A stretch of 64,000 bases of DNA from Hyunsoonleella aestuarii (GCF_006148925.1 NZ_VAWB01000001.1:896001-960000), one strand, 5' to 3'; counted from the first letter of the stretch, positions 9,655-18,728 are shown. The notes: generated by a model not told the origin, from the sequence alone. Program-made: numbers and translations.

Positions 9655-10050
9655 CTACGTTCCCAAAACCCCTTTAACATCCATTAACGGAATTGGTTGT
9701 AAAGCTTTTAGGTTTATTGTGTTTTTTCTGAATAAATAAGTCTTATCAAACATTTGGTTTCCTTCAAAAAAAGTAACCTTAAAAGTATTGTTTAATACAA
9801 ACAAATCCTCTTGCATCAATTCAATTTTGGCATAGCTTTTCTTAGGTAAAACATCAATTTTTTTTCTAAAAATAGACGTCATTTTATCCTTCGAATAGCC
9901 ACTGGTAACGATTAACACCATTTCCAAATCAACATCTTTCATATTTATAATATAAGCGTTCCAGTCCTGAGTATTGTATAAATCATTATACTCATTAACA
10001 ACAGCTATATAAACATCTAACACTTTTGGGATTTGAATATCCTTTTTCAT
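9655..10050 (-). CDS. conserved hypothetical protein, 131 aa
   Basis: A small cytosolic protein without signal peptide or membrane segment. It has mixed alpha/beta character with several basic residues, and I recognise no motif. It ends 9 bp from the convergent gpsA stop and is divergent from the dehydratase gene at 10127. The frame is compact and uses codons like its neighbours, so it looks like a real gene. The function is unknown. Confidence 0.6.
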   Translation of the reverse strand: MKKDIQIPKVLDVYIAVVNEYNDLYNTQDWNAYIINMKDVDLEMVLIVTSGYSKDKMTSIFRKKIDVLPKKSYAKIELMQEDLFVLNNTFKVTFFEGNQMFDKTYLFRKNTINLKALQPIPLMDVKGVLGT

Positions 10051-10113
10051 TTAAAACTACTTTATTAAGTTTCAAAAATAGTAGTTTCAAAAACATTATT
10101 GTAGCAATATCTT

Positions 10114-10121
10114 TATATTTG
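10114..10121 (+). promoter_or_regulatory. Bacteroidetes -7 box very close to the dehydratase start
   Basis: TATATTTG is a perfect TAnnTTTG box ending only 5 bases before the ATG at 10127. Transcription would then start at or next to the start codon, giving a leaderless or near-leaderless mRNA. Confidence 0.45.
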
Positions 10122-10126
10122 ATTAT

Positions 10127-11131
10127 ATGGAACCTCATTTAACTTTAAAGGATATTGTTGATGCTAAAAGGCGCATTAATAAATTTATTAATGATACACC
10201 TATTTTAAGCTCATCCCTATTAAATAACTGGTTAGGCCATGAGATTTTCTTTAAGGCAGAAAATCTCCAAAAAATAGGGGCTTTTAAAGCTAGAGGTGCG
10301 CTAAATACTATTTCTTGGTTAACTGAAAATAACCATAAACCCAACCATATAGTAGCTAATAGCTCTGGGAACCATGCACAAGCGGTTGCGTGGGCTTCTA
10401 AAATGTTTGATATTCCTGCTACTATTTATATGCCAGATTATTCATCAAAAGTTAAAATTCAAGCTACAAAAGCTTATGGCGCTCAGGTGGTGCTTTGTAA
10501 AACACGTCAGGAAGCCGATAAGCAAGTGAAACGTGACTCTCTTAAAAATGGTGTCTATTGGGTTCCTCCATTTAATCATAATCAGGTGATTTCTGGACAA
10601 GGAACAGCTGCTTACGACGCTATAAGTAAAATTGGTGATGTTGATGCCGTCTTTGCTCCTTGCGGTGGTGGAGGTCTCCTTTCAGGTTCGTTAATTGCTT
10701 CAAAAGGATTATTACCCAACGTTCAAGTTATAGGCGCTGAACCTTTATTGGGTAATGATGCCGCAGAGTCCTTACGGCAAAAAAGTATACAGCGTCTGGA
10801 TGCAGCCCCAAAAACCCTTGCCGACGGTGCAATGACATTAGCTGTTGGCGATATTACTTTTGAATACTTAAAACAATTGGATGGCTTTTTTGAAATTACT
10901 GAGGAAGCTATGATATACTGGACGCAATGGTTAACACATTTATTAAAATTACGTATCGAGCCAACAAGTGCCTTATCTATGGAAAGCGTTTTTCAATGGT
11001 TAAAAATTCAACCGAAAAAGAAAAGGGTATTACTTATTTTATCTGGTGGAAACATAGACCAACAAACTACGCAAAAAATCTGGGTAAAAGATTATTTAGT
11101 GACTGAACCGCACTTGAAAGACTCGTTATAA
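10127..11131 (+). CDS. PLP-dependent threonine/serine dehydratase (or serine racemase-like)
   Basis: 334 residues of fold-type II PLP enzyme. GAFKARGA carries the Schiff-base lysine (K54). SSGNHAQAVAW (about 84-94) is the substrate loop, and PCGGGGLLSG (about 183-192) binds the PLP phosphate. The length matches the short catabolic form without a C-terminal ACT regulatory domain, so threonine deamination here is probably not feedback-controlled by isoleucine. Serine racemase activity is an alternative in this subfamily. The 3' end overlaps the convergent pheS gene by 6 bp. Confidence 0.88.
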   Translation: MEPHLTLKDIVDAKRRINKFINDTPILSSSLLNNWLGHEIFFKAENLQKIGAFKARGALNTISWLTENNHKPNHIVANSSGNHAQAVAWASKMFDIPATIYMPDYSSKVKIQATKAYGAQVVLCKTRQEADKQVKRDSLKNGVYWVPPFNHNQVISGQGTAAYDAISKIGDVDAVFAPCGGGGLLSGSLIASKGLLPNVQVIGAEPLLGNDAAESLRQKSIQRLDAAPKTLADGAMTLAVGDITFEYLKQLDGFFEITEEAMIYWTQWLTHLLKLRIEPTSALSMESVFQWLKIQPKKKRVLLILSGGNIDQQTTQKIWVKDYLVTEPHLKDSL

Positions 11132-12145
11132 TGCACTTTTAAATTGCTCTAAAAACCTTACATCATTTTCACTTAGTAATCGTATATCACTAATTTGGTG
11201 CAATAACAAAGCGATGCGGTCAATACCCATTCCAAATGCAAAACCAGAATATTCTTTGGAGTTAATTCCGCAGTTATCCAATACATTGGGATCTACCATA
11301 CCACAACCCATAATCTCTAACCATCCCGTTCCTTTCGTCATTTTATAATCTGTTTCGGTTTCTAGTCCCCAATAGACATCAACCTCAGCACTTGGTTCTG
11401 TAAATGGGAAGTAAGATGGGCGTAAACGGATTTTACTTTTTCCGAACATTTCTGTTGTGAAATGCTGAAGGGTTTGTTTTAAGTCTGCAAAACTAACGTC
11501 TTTGTCTATGTATAAACCTTCAACCTGATGAAAGAAACAGTGAGACCGTGCCGATATGGCTTCGTTACGATATACACGTCCAGGTGAAATCGTACGAATT
11601 GGAGGTTTGTTATTTTCCATATAACGAACTTGTACAGAGCTTGTGTGTGTTCGTAATAAAATATCAGGATTAGTTTGAATAAAAAAGGTGTCCTGCATAT
11701 CACGAGCAGGATGATATTCTGGTAAGTTTAAAGCAGTAAAATTATGCCAATCATCTTCAATTTCAGGACCTTCACTTACATTAAACCCAATACGTGAAAA
11801 GATATCAATAATTTGATTTTTGACTATAGAAATAGGATGCAACGCCCCAACTTGAATAGGCTCTCCAGGTCTTGTTAAATCACCATAGATACCTTTAACT
11901 TCGTCTTTACTTTCCAACTCCTTTTTTAAAGCATTTACTTTATCTTCAGCCGTTTTTTTAAGTTTATTTATAGTCTGACCGAATTCTTTCTTCTGGTCGT
12001 TAGCAACATTTTTAAACTCAGCGAAGAATTCATTAAGCAGTCCTTTTTTACCTAAATATTTTATTCGGAATGCCTCAACCTCTTCTTTAGATTGTGCTTT
12101 AAAAGCTTCTGCTTCAACAATGAGTTCTTTTAACTTATCTATCAT
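11126..12145 (-). CDS. pheS: phenylalanyl-tRNA synthetase alpha subunit
   Basis: 339 residues, the usual length. The N-terminal coiled-coil (about 1-85) binds tRNA. The class II catalytic core follows, with motif 2 around HCFFHQVEGL and motif 3 as GFAFGMGIDRIAL near the C-terminus. It forms the alpha2-beta2 enzyme with PheT, which is not next to it here; separation of pheS and pheT is common in Bacteroidetes. A -7 box lies 23 bp upstream. The gene end overlaps the convergent dehydratase gene. Confidence 0.96.
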   Translation of the reverse strand: MIDKLKELIVEAEAFKAQSKEEVEAFRIKYLGKKGLLNEFFAEFKNVANDQKKEFGQTINKLKKTAEDKVNALKKELESKDEVKGIYGDLTRPGEPIQVGALHPISIVKNQIIDIFSRIGFNVSEGPEIEDDWHNFTALNLPEYHPARDMQDTFFIQTNPDILLRTHTSSVQVRYMENNKPPIRTISPGRVYRNEAISARSHCFFHQVEGLYIDKDVSFADLKQTLQHFTTEMFGKSKIRLRPSYFPFTEPSAEVDVYWGLETETDYKMTKGTGWLEIMGCGMVDPNVLDNCGINSKEYSGFAFGMGIDRIALLLHQISDIRLLSENDVRFLEQFKSAL

Positions 12146-12167
12146 GATATCATTTCAAAAATGAATG

Positions 12168-12175
12168 CAAATTTA
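12168..12175 (-). promoter_or_regulatory. Bacteroidetes -7 box before pheS
   Basis: On the minus strand TAAATTTG matches TAnnTTTG and lies 22 bp before the pheS start codon, giving a short leader. It lies after the terminator of the preceding minus-strand gene. Confidence 0.45.
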
Positions 12176-12190
12176 ATGAATTTTATGCAT

Positions 12191-12216
12191 AAAAAACTCC
12201 TTCTAATCGAAGGAGT
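12191..12216 (-). terminator. intrinsic terminator after the 141-aa lipoprotein gene
   Basis: ACTCCTTC (12196-12203) pairs perfectly with GAAGGAGT (12209-12216) around a 5-nt loop. On the minus strand the stem is followed by a run of six T. Confidence 0.85.
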
Positions 12217-12245
12217 GTTATTTGTTAAAAAATTTCTCTTACAAA

Positions 12246-12671
12246 CTAATTTCGAATATATACAATTTTAAAAGTGAACTGTCCGTCTACTTCTTCGATA
12301 TAAAAAGTATTCCCTTCGAACAAAATTGTTTGGTCTAATGTTTCTTCGTCTGGAGTTCCAGCACCATAAACAATTCTATAAACATTATTCCCTAGATTTT
12401 GCCATGTCCCTGAATCAGTGCCATCAGACACACAAGTTCCATTATCATCATAAAAAAAACTTTCATTAAAGGTGCCATCAGAGTTTATAACAATTGTATC
12501 CATTTTGTCGCAATCATCCAAGCTCTGCTCCTCCCCATTGAAATAACTTTGATGCCATGTCCAAGTTCCAATTAATAAGTCTTGTGAAGACGAAGAATTA
12601 TCACTATCATCACTACTACAAGAAGTCAAAATAAATGTTGCTAATGTGAAGAATAAAATTACTTTTTTCAT
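12246..12671 (-). CDS. lipocalin-like lipoprotein (copy 1 of a tandem pair)
   Basis: 141 residues with a clear lipobox (ILTSC, Cys18) and a Ser/Asp-rich linker. The body begins LLIGTWTWHQSYFNG, the opening strand of lipocalin-like Bacteroidetes lipoproteins, and includes DKMDTIVINSDGTF and a GTWQNLGNNVYRI block. It is similar in length and layout to the gene just upstream (12756-13160), so the pair probably arose by duplication. It is probably anchored in the outer membrane or periplasm; the ligand is unknown. A strong terminator follows. Confidence 0.75.
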   Translation of the reverse strand: MKKVILFFTLATFILTSCSSDDSDNSSSSQDLLIGTWTWHQSYFNGEEQSLDDCDKMDTIVINSDGTFNESFFYDDNGTCVSDGTDSGTWQNLGNNVYRIVYGAGTPDEETLDQTILFEGNTFYIEEVDGQFTFKIVYIRN

Positions 12672-12755
12672 GAAATGGTTAGTTTAAGTTAAAACATAAA
12701 AGGTAGTGAATTTATACGGCTATTCTTACTAAAAACAACGTAATAAATAGGCGAA

Positions 12756-13160
12756 TTAATTTCTTAAATAAACCTCTTTATAAATACTTGAGCCTTCATC
12801 TTCTTCAAAATAAAAAGTATTTCCTTCAAAAATTATCTCGAAAATAGATGTCACTTCACCAAACACAAATGTATAAGAACCATCCTTATTATTCTCCCAA
12901 GTTCCTATATCTGAGTCCAAAATTTCACAAGTGTTCGCAGATTCGTGGGTATATACTACAAAACTAGTAGTTCCGTCTGCATTCACAATAAGCGTGTCTT
13001 TCAAATCACAAAATTCAGAAGGAACTTCAACATTATTATCAAAACTCTTATAAAAAGTCCAAGTTCCAATTAAAGGATCTATTGATTGCGAATTATCATC
13101 ACTACTACATGCGTTTAATATAAGTATTAAGATACTTAAGAGGAATATTGCTTTTTTCAT
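12756..13160 (-). CDS. lipocalin-like lipoprotein (copy 2 of a tandem pair)
   Basis: 134 residues with lipobox ILNAC (Cys18) and an acidic linker. DPLIGTWTFYKSFDNN, CDLKDTLIVNADGT and GTWENNKDGSYTF line up with the matching blocks of the downstream 141-residue protein. The two are clearly paralogues, but they have diverged well beyond recent duplication. A Cys in the CDK/CDLKD block and another in the CVSDG/CEILD block are kept in both and may form a disulfide. The function is unknown. Confidence 0.75.
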   Translation of the reverse strand: MKKAIFLLSILILILNACSSDDNSQSIDPLIGTWTFYKSFDNNVEVPSEFCDLKDTLIVNADGTTSFVVYTHESANTCEILDSDIGTWENNKDGSYTFVFGEVTSIFEIIFEGNTFYFEEDEGSSIYKEVYLRN

Positions 13161-13254
13161 TATTTCAAAAAATTTGAAGCACGAATATATACTATTCTTC
13201 TTGAGTAGAAGTCCTTATTATGATAATTTTGGAGATATAACCTTTTGGATAAAG

Positions 13255-13611
13255 CTACACTATAAACTCGGTTTCAAGAAAATAGTTAACTATGGCTTCT
13301 TTCATCAAAACACTTTGCTCCCCCGCCCTTAAATGAGGCAACTCAGCTTTTGTTTTGTAATGTGGCCAACCATCATTATCTACAAAATCAAGTTCGTAAT
13401 AACCATAAGGTGTCAACAACTTACAAATGGCAATATGCATAAGGTCTAGCTTTTGATCTTTTTTAAACGTTCTATCCAATTGCCCCAATTCTTGAACACC
13501 GATTAAATAAATAATAGCATCGAGATCTAAAACATCCCCATCAGCAAATTGATTAGATAGTTTTTCCACTACTAATTCCCATCGTTCTTTTAATTCTTGA
13601 TCTCTAGACAT
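13255..13611 (-). CDS. conserved flavobacterial hypothetical protein, 118 aa
   Basis: A soluble, acidic, mostly helical protein without signal peptide. Notable blocks are DLDAIIYLIGVQELGQ, DLMHIAICKLLTPYGYYELDF and DGWPHYK. I know the pattern as a conserved flavobacterial protein of unknown function. It is divergent from cvpA, with about 70 bp between the starts. Confidence 0.65.
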   Translation of the reverse strand: MSRDQELKERWELVVEKLSNQFADGDVLDLDAIIYLIGVQELGQLDRTFKKDQKLDLMHIAICKLLTPYGYYELDFVDNDGWPHYKTKAELPHLRAGEQSVLMKEAIVNYFLETEFIV

Positions 13612-13660
13612 AATAAATTGAATGGAGCAAAGTTAATAAACCTAAGTGGTAGTATTATTT

Positions 13661-13668
13661 TATATTTG
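13661..13668 (+). promoter_or_regulatory. Bacteroidetes -7 box before cvpA
   Basis: TATATTTG is a perfect TAnnTTTG element 16 bp before the cvpA ATG. Confidence 0.45.
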
Positions 13669-13684
13669 TTTAAATTCATAGTTT

Positions 13685-14206
13685 ATGAACGTAATTGATA
13701 TTGTTTTAGGGAGTCTTATTTTATTTGGATTGGTCCGTGGACTTATGAAAGGGCTTTTTGTGGAAATTGCATCAATAGTAGCCTTGGTTGCGGGAATCTA
13801 TGGAGCTATTCATTTCAGTAATTTTGCTGCCGAGTTTCTAGAAAGTAAGGTAGATTGGAGTGAAAAAACAATTGCTATTTTAGCATTTGCGATTACCTTT
13901 GTAATTATTGTTTTAACGATTGCAATGGCAGGAAAGGCATTAACGAAACTAGCTGATTTTGCTGCCTTAGGGATTATAAACAAGTTGGCTGGTGCTGTTT
14001 TTGGAGCCTTAAAAATTGGTCTTATTTTAAGTGTTGTCCTTATTATATTTGATAAGATGAACAAAACAATTCCATTTGCAGATGAGGAAGATTTGGAAGA
14101 ATCTGTTCTATACTACAAAGTTAAAGCATTAGTCCCTATTATACTTCCTTCTATATTAAATTCTGATAATGAAGATGATGATAATACTATGGATAAGGAG
14201 GTGTAA
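13685..14206 (+). CDS. cvpA: CvpA family membrane protein
   Basis: 173 residues with four predicted transmembrane helices (about 1-20, 27-50, 60-85 and 100-125) and a short acidic cytoplasmic tail. The opening MNVIDIVLGSLILFGLVRGLMKGL is the usual CvpA start. Family members are inner-membrane proteins linked to colicin V export in E. coli and to envelope or stress tolerance elsewhere; the molecular role is not known. The stop lies 4 bp from the convergent batE stop, with no terminator between. Confidence 0.85.
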   Translation: MNVIDIVLGSLILFGLVRGLMKGLFVEIASIVALVAGIYGAIHFSNFAAEFLESKVDWSEKTIAILAFAITFVIIVLTIAMAGKALTKLADFAALGIINKLAGAVFGALKIGLILSVVLIIFDKMNKTIPFADEEDLEESVLYYKVKALVPIILPSILNSDNEDDDNTMDKEV

Positions 14207-14210
14207 ATTA

Positions 14211-14960
14211 CTAAAGCTCTTTAATGTCTTCGTTTATTACCCACCCCGTTTTTCCATCGGAGAGTTTAATTTTTTTCCAATTTTGCACAGTGTCTAAAAC
14301 TTGAACTTTAGTGCCTTCATGAAGCCTAAAAGATTCTTCGCTTCTGTTGTTGGGTTCACTTTTAACCTTGGATTCTGTTGCAAAAACAATTGCGGGTCTA
14401 TCTTTTTGAACCAAATTATACTTATGGAAAGCTAATGCTAATGAAATACAGATTAAAAATAAGGAGGCAATGCTTCCAATAAAAGATAATCGCTTTTTAA
14501 ATGAAGAATAGGAAAAATAATAGATTAAAAATAATACAACAAAACAAAAAACAAAGATTACTGCCATTTTAGCCCAACCATCAAAACTCATATAATTGGA
14601 TATATTATTTAGTAGTTTAGAAAATCCGGCCTCGGGAATAACATCTATCGCATCAATGGTCATGTTTTTAGCAAAAGCCATGTTGTTTTTTATATCGGTA
14701 TCGTTAGGAGCCAATAAATCTGCTTTTTCATAATAATATATACTTGGCGCAATATTATTAAGTTTATAATGCGCATTCGCTAAATTAAAGTACAACTCTG
14801 AGGAATGAACTCCCTTGTCTAAAATACTTTGATACATATCAATAGCTTCTGCATACTTACCTTGATTATATAAAGTATTAGCATTCTCAAATGAAGCTAC
14901 ATCTTGAGCTGAAATTATCAAACTGAATAAAAAAGTTGTTATGTATAAAACAATCTTCAT
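14211..14960 (-). CDS. batE: BatE: TPR and SH3-domain membrane protein of the Bat aerotolerance operon
   Basis: 249 residues. A signal peptide (ending LIISAQ) precedes two or three TPR units (NANTLYNQGKYAEAI, YFNLANAHYKLNNIAPSI) in about residues 20-100. Two transmembrane helices at about 130-150 and 160-180 follow. The C-terminus is a bacterial SH3 domain (KVKSEPNNRSEESFRLHEGTK, GKTGWV). This is the standard BatE layout. It starts one base after the batD stop and ends the operon. It is thought to act with the other Bat proteins in the periplasm in oxygen or stress tolerance. Confidence 0.88.
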   Translation of the reverse strand: MKIVLYITTFLFSLIISAQDVASFENANTLYNQGKYAEAIDMYQSILDKGVHSSELYFNLANAHYKLNNIAPSIYYYEKADLLAPNDTDIKNNMAFAKNMTIDAIDVIPEAGFSKLLNNISNYMSFDGWAKMAVIFVFCFVVLFLIYYFSYSSFKKRLSFIGSIASLFLICISLALAFHKYNLVQKDRPAIVFATESKVKSEPNNRSEESFRLHEGTKVQVLDTVQNWKKIKLSDGKTGWVINEDIKEL

Positions 14961-14961
14961 A

Positions 14962-16731
14962 TTAACGTGCCTGTTTATCTATTAGAGAAATTGTTTTTGC
15001 TGCCTTGTCATAATCATCTTGCATGGTAACAATATCTATGGGTGTATATCGTGCTAGTTCACAACTTTCTAAAATACCATTAAAACTTTCAATCACATCA
15101 GCTTGCACGCCTTTTTCGCCAAGCAATGATTGAATTTTATCCTTACTTAAATCACTCGTTTCAATATGTAGTTTCGCCTTTAAATAATTATGAAGTGCTT
15201 TCTCTAAGGCTATATAAAAAGCTTCCTTTTTACCAAGTGCTTTCTTTGCAGATTTAAGATATTTTCGAGCTAATCTATCCGCTTTTCGTATTCTATTTCC
15301 ATAAACATCTGCATCCCTATCTGCCTTTTTTCTTCTTATAAAAATAGCCAAAGGTATTGCTAAGAAAGGTGATAGTAAAAGCGTCCAAAACACATTGGTC
15401 TTAAAAAAATTTGAAGACTTTATTGCGGTAAAACTAGTTTTCGTTTTTATGAAAGCAAATTGGTCGTTATTCAAAACAACACGTTGTTTGGTGTTACTTG
15501 ATAAGGCATTGTTTGAATCTGAACTATTTAAAGGTCCATCTAGAACATCAATAACAATTTCATCTGAAGACAAGCGCTTATAACTTTCAGTTTTTAAATC
15601 GAAGTAAGAAAATGAAATACTTGGTATAGGATACTTACCTTTATACTGGGGAACAACAGTATAGGCGTCTGAAATACTTCCTTGCATTCCATCTAAATTT
15701 GTCCTAACACTCTCGTTATGTTCTGGCTCATAAACTTCTAATGAGCTTGGTAATGATAATTTAGGAAGTTTAAATAACTTTAAATTCCCTTTCCCTCTAA
15801 CTTCTACCTTGGCCTGCAAAGACTCCGTAGCATCCAATTCTGTTTTTGATGTTGACACTTTAAATTTAAAATCCCCAACTGCTCCGTTAAAATCAACAGG
15901 TTTCCCGGCTTCTGGTAAAGCCTTAACATTAATGCTTACGTTACCTGCCGAAACTGTTTTATGTACTCTTGACATGAGTCTGCTACCAAAAATATCACGA
16001 CGATTTGTAGGTACTTGAACAGAAATATCAAGCGTTAAAGGCTCTATATTTAATTTTCCTGTTTTTTGAGGGTATAAAACCGTTTTTCGCAAAATTAAAT
16101 ACCGATAATCTTCACCTTTATACGTACCGTTCTGAACTTTCTGTCCTTTCATATCGATATTCTGACTCCAAAAATCATTATACCTAGGAGTATCTATTTC
16201 ACGCCAATTATCAACTCCTGTATTTGGTGATACATAAAGCTTGTAAACAACCGTTATCGCTTCATTTAAATATGGTGATCTATTTGAAACTTCAGCAACT
16301 AAATGGATGTTTTCTGAGGCGATATAATTAGGATCATTCGGGTCTTTAGGCTTATCTACGGGGGCAGTAACAACTATTTTAACTGGTGTGGTTTTGTAAA
16401 CTTCACCATCTATAGTAATGCTTGCTTGACTAATTGTGAAATTACCACGGGTCTTGGGAGCGAGGAAATAAGTATAGGTCTTGCTATAGGTTCGCACGCC
16501 ATTAATCCATGAGTTCTTAACCGATTGACTTGGTCCGCCTACTACATTAAAACCATTAAAACTAGGTGGGTTGAAATTATCGCCATCTTGATTCATTTCG
16601 AAATCAATTCGAAGACGCTCATTAACCCCTAATTGCTTTTTACTTACTTTGGATTCAAACTTAACCTGTGCAGCAACAATACTTGACGCAAGTAGTAGAA
16701 AAATTAAGTATGTATGTTTAATGAAATTCAT
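14962..16731 (-). CDS. batD: BatD: oxygen-tolerance envelope protein
   Basis: 589 residues. It has a signal peptide (ending SSIVAAQ), a large periplasmic region of beta-sandwich repeats (FESKVSKKQLGVNERLRIDF, FKVSTSKTELDATES, IPSISFSYFD) and a single membrane helix at about 450-470 (VFWTLLLSPFLAIPLAIFI). A cytoplasmic helical tail (KADRLARKYLKSAKKAL) completes it. This is the normal BatD layout. It lies between batC and batE in the operon and is separated from batE by one base. BatD is needed for aerotolerance in Bacteroides; the precise biochemistry is unknown. Confidence 0.9.
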   Translation of the reverse strand: MNFIKHTYLIFLLLASSIVAAQVKFESKVSKKQLGVNERLRIDFEMNQDGDNFNPPSFNGFNVVGGPSQSVKNSWINGVRTYSKTYTYFLAPKTRGNFTISQASITIDGEVYKTTPVKIVVTAPVDKPKDPNDPNYIASENIHLVAEVSNRSPYLNEAITVVYKLYVSPNTGVDNWREIDTPRYNDFWSQNIDMKGQKVQNGTYKGEDYRYLILRKTVLYPQKTGKLNIEPLTLDISVQVPTNRRDIFGSRLMSRVHKTVSAGNVSINVKALPEAGKPVDFNGAVGDFKFKVSTSKTELDATESLQAKVEVRGKGNLKLFKLPKLSLPSSLEVYEPEHNESVRTNLDGMQGSISDAYTVVPQYKGKYPIPSISFSYFDLKTESYKRLSSDEIVIDVLDGPLNSSDSNNALSSNTKQRVVLNNDQFAFIKTKTSFTAIKSSNFFKTNVFWTLLLSPFLAIPLAIFIRRKKADRDADVYGNRIRKADRLARKYLKSAKKALGKKEAFYIALEKALHNYLKAKLHIETSDLSKDKIQSLLGEKGVQADVIESFNGILESCELARYTPIDIVTMQDDYDKAAKTISLIDKQAR

Positions 16732-16771
16732 TTTTCCTGAGAAATGATGCTTTCTTAATTGTTAGCATCTT

Positions 16772-17614
16772 TTACCAATCTTTTTCAGTTTTTACTTTTA
16801 CCCCTTTTTGTTTTTCAGCATTCATTTTTTCTTGAACTTTTTGTTCTTGATTATTCATTGCTTCTAACAAACTTTTAATCTGTTGAGGGGACAACTGTCC
16901 TTGTTGAGGTTTTGGTTTTGGCTGCTCTTTTTCCTCATCTTTATCTCCTTGTCCTTGATCCTCTTTTTTATTGTCATCTTTAGGCTCACCATCTTTATCC
17001 TTTTCATCCTCTCCCTCTTTTTTATCTTCTTCTCCTTCGTCTTTGTTTTCGTCTTTGTTATCTCCTTCTTTATCTTTATTCTCCTGATCTTTATTTTCTT
17101 GATCCTTGTTTTGGTCTTGGTTGTCCTTATTGTCTTTATTTTCGTCGTCTTGGTTTTGATCCTTTTGTTGTTCAGCACAAATTTTTGCAAGTCCTAGATT
17201 ATAACGTGTCTCATCGTCATTTGGATTATTTCTTAATGCACTTTTAAAAGACTCAACAGCCTCCTTGCACTTTTTGTTTTTCATCAAAATATTCCCAATA
17301 TTATGATATGCCTTATGCTTTTCGGCTTTCGTAGTAGCGTTTTTTATTGCCTGTTGATGTCTATATAATGCTTCTTCATAATTTCCTTTTTCGTAATAAG
17401 AATTTCCTAAATTATAAACTCCTGCCACGCTCGTTGGTTGATTTGAAAGCGCTTTTCTATAAGCCATTTCTGCCGAAACAAAATCTTCCTCAACCAAATT
17501 ATTACCTTCATACACATAATTGTTTGCTTTTTTTAATGCTAAAAGAGCTTCTTTCTCCTGGGCAAAAGCTAGTGATGTTATTAAGGTTATTAATAATAAA
17601 ATTGTATGTTTCAT
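16772..17614 (-). CDS. batC: BatC: TPR protein with highly charged low-complexity tail
   Basis: I place the start at the ATG at 17614 (MKHTILLLITLITSLAFAQ, a good signal peptide). A longer frame to 17686 adds 24 unlikely residues and overlaps batB. Residues 18-140 hold TPR units (VYNLGNSYYEKGNYEEAL, AYHNIGNILMKNKKCKEAV, RYNLGLAKICAEQQ). From about 150 to 245 the protein is almost only D, E, K, N, Q and G, ending with a conserved QLSPQQIKSLLEAMNNQEQKV helix. That helix is typical of BatC. The charged tract probably forms a flexible spacer in the periplasm. The gene lies between batB and batD. Confidence 0.88.
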   Translation of the reverse strand: MKHTILLLITLITSLAFAQEKEALLALKKANNYVYEGNNLVEEDFVSAEMAYRKALSNQPTSVAGVYNLGNSYYEKGNYEEALYRHQQAIKNATTKAEKHKAYHNIGNILMKNKKCKEAVESFKSALRNNPNDDETRYNLGLAKICAEQQKDQNQDDENKDNKDNQDQNKDQENKDQENKDKEGDNKDENKDEGEEDKKEGEDEKDKDGEPKDDNKKEDQGQGDKDEEKEQPKPKPQQGQLSPQQIKSLLEAMNNQEQKVQEKMNAEKQKGVKVKTEKDW

Positions 17615-17672
17615 TCTTCGTTTATAATATACTCTAAGATATAAAACCTTGATTTTTTGAAAGTTAAAAATT

Positions 17673-18710
17673 TTATAAATTCTCATTGAATAGATTCAAC
17701 TTCTTTAACCATGCTGTTTTTCGATCTAATAGAAAAATATCTAGCACCAAAAAGAATATGGCTAAGCCTAAAAACCACTGAAACTGATCTTTAAAATCGG
17801 CAAACTGTTTAGCTTCAAACTCTGTCTTATCCATATTATTCAAAATTTCTCTTATGGCTTCTACAACGTCTTTCGTGTTTTTTCCATTTATATAGTCGCC
17901 ATTGGCTTCATTAGCTATATTTTGAAGAGTTTCTTCATTTAGCCTTGTAATAACCGTTTCTCCTTGATTGTTCTTTTTATAACTAATAACAACCCCGTTC
18001 CTTTTCTCTGGAATTGGTCCGCCCTTAATATCGCCAACACCTACTGTAAAAATTCTTATTCCTTCTTTATGCGCTTCTTCTGCCACTGCAGTAGCCTCTT
18101 CGCTATGGTCTTCACCATCTGAAATTATTATTAGAACCCTATTTGTTTGTTCTTCATCATCAAAATAGGTCCTAGCTAGATTAATAGCTTCGTTAATAGC
18201 TGTTCCTTGAGATGACAGCATATCTGTATTCATGTTTTGTAAAAACATTTTTGCCGAGGCATAATCTGTTGTAATGGGCAACTGAGGAAATGCTTTACCT
18301 GCATAGGCAATAATACCAATACGATCACTTGCTAAGTTATTTACAATCTGTGTGACTAATTGTTTTGATTTTTCAAGTCTATTTGGAGCAATATCTTCTG
18401 CTAGCATACTCTTTGAAACATCCACTGCAAAAACGATATCTACCCCTTCACGTTTTACCGTTTCTAATTTCGTGCCTATTTTTGGATTTACTAAAGCTAA
18501 ACTTAGACATGCAAATGCTAAACACAATACGGCTATTTTTAAAACTGATTTGAATAATGACTTATTCGGGCTCAATTTTTTGAGCAAACTTTTATCCGCA
18601 AAGTTTTTTTGTGCCTTATACTTCCATACTTGCAAGATTAAAAAGAACAGGATTATTACCGGAATAATCCCCAAAACCCAAAACCATATTTTCTCATCTA
18701 ATTGATACAC
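17673..18710 (-). CDS. batB: BatB: von Willebrand factor A membrane protein
   Basis: 345 residues. Two N-terminal membrane helices (about 8-26 and 55-75) flank a short loop. A VWA domain follows, with MIDAS motif DVSKSM (about 95-100), a conserved GTAINEAI threonine and IISDGEDHSEE, and then a C-terminal membrane helix (about 315-332). The MIDAS residues suggest metal-dependent protein binding in the periplasm or at the membrane. The gene starts 18 bp after batA ends and continues the Bat operon. Confidence 0.92.
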   Translation of the reverse strand: MYQLDEKIWFWVLGIIPVIILFFLILQVWKYKAQKNFADKSLLKKLSPNKSLFKSVLKIAVLCLAFACLSLALVNPKIGTKLETVKREGVDIVFAVDVSKSMLAEDIAPNRLEKSKQLVTQIVNNLASDRIGIIAYAGKAFPQLPITTDYASAKMFLQNMNTDMLSSQGTAINEAINLARTYFDDEEQTNRVLIIISDGEDHSEEATAVAEEAHKEGIRIFTVGVGDIKGGPIPEKRNGVVISYKKNNQGETVITRLNEETLQNIANEANGDYINGKNTKDVVEAIREILNNMDKTEFEAKQFADFKDQFQWFLGLAIFFLVLDIFLLDRKTAWLKKLNLFNENL

Positions 18711-18728
18711 TTTTTATATCTATTTATC

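Noticed and set aside
16864-17197. Long open frames on both strands over the charged tail of BatC (one encoding an almost purely hydrophobic protein)
   Set aside because: They mirror the low-complexity GAT/AAA-rich codons of the BatC tail. Reading that tract on the other strand gives Phe/Leu/Ile codons without start signals or conservation features.
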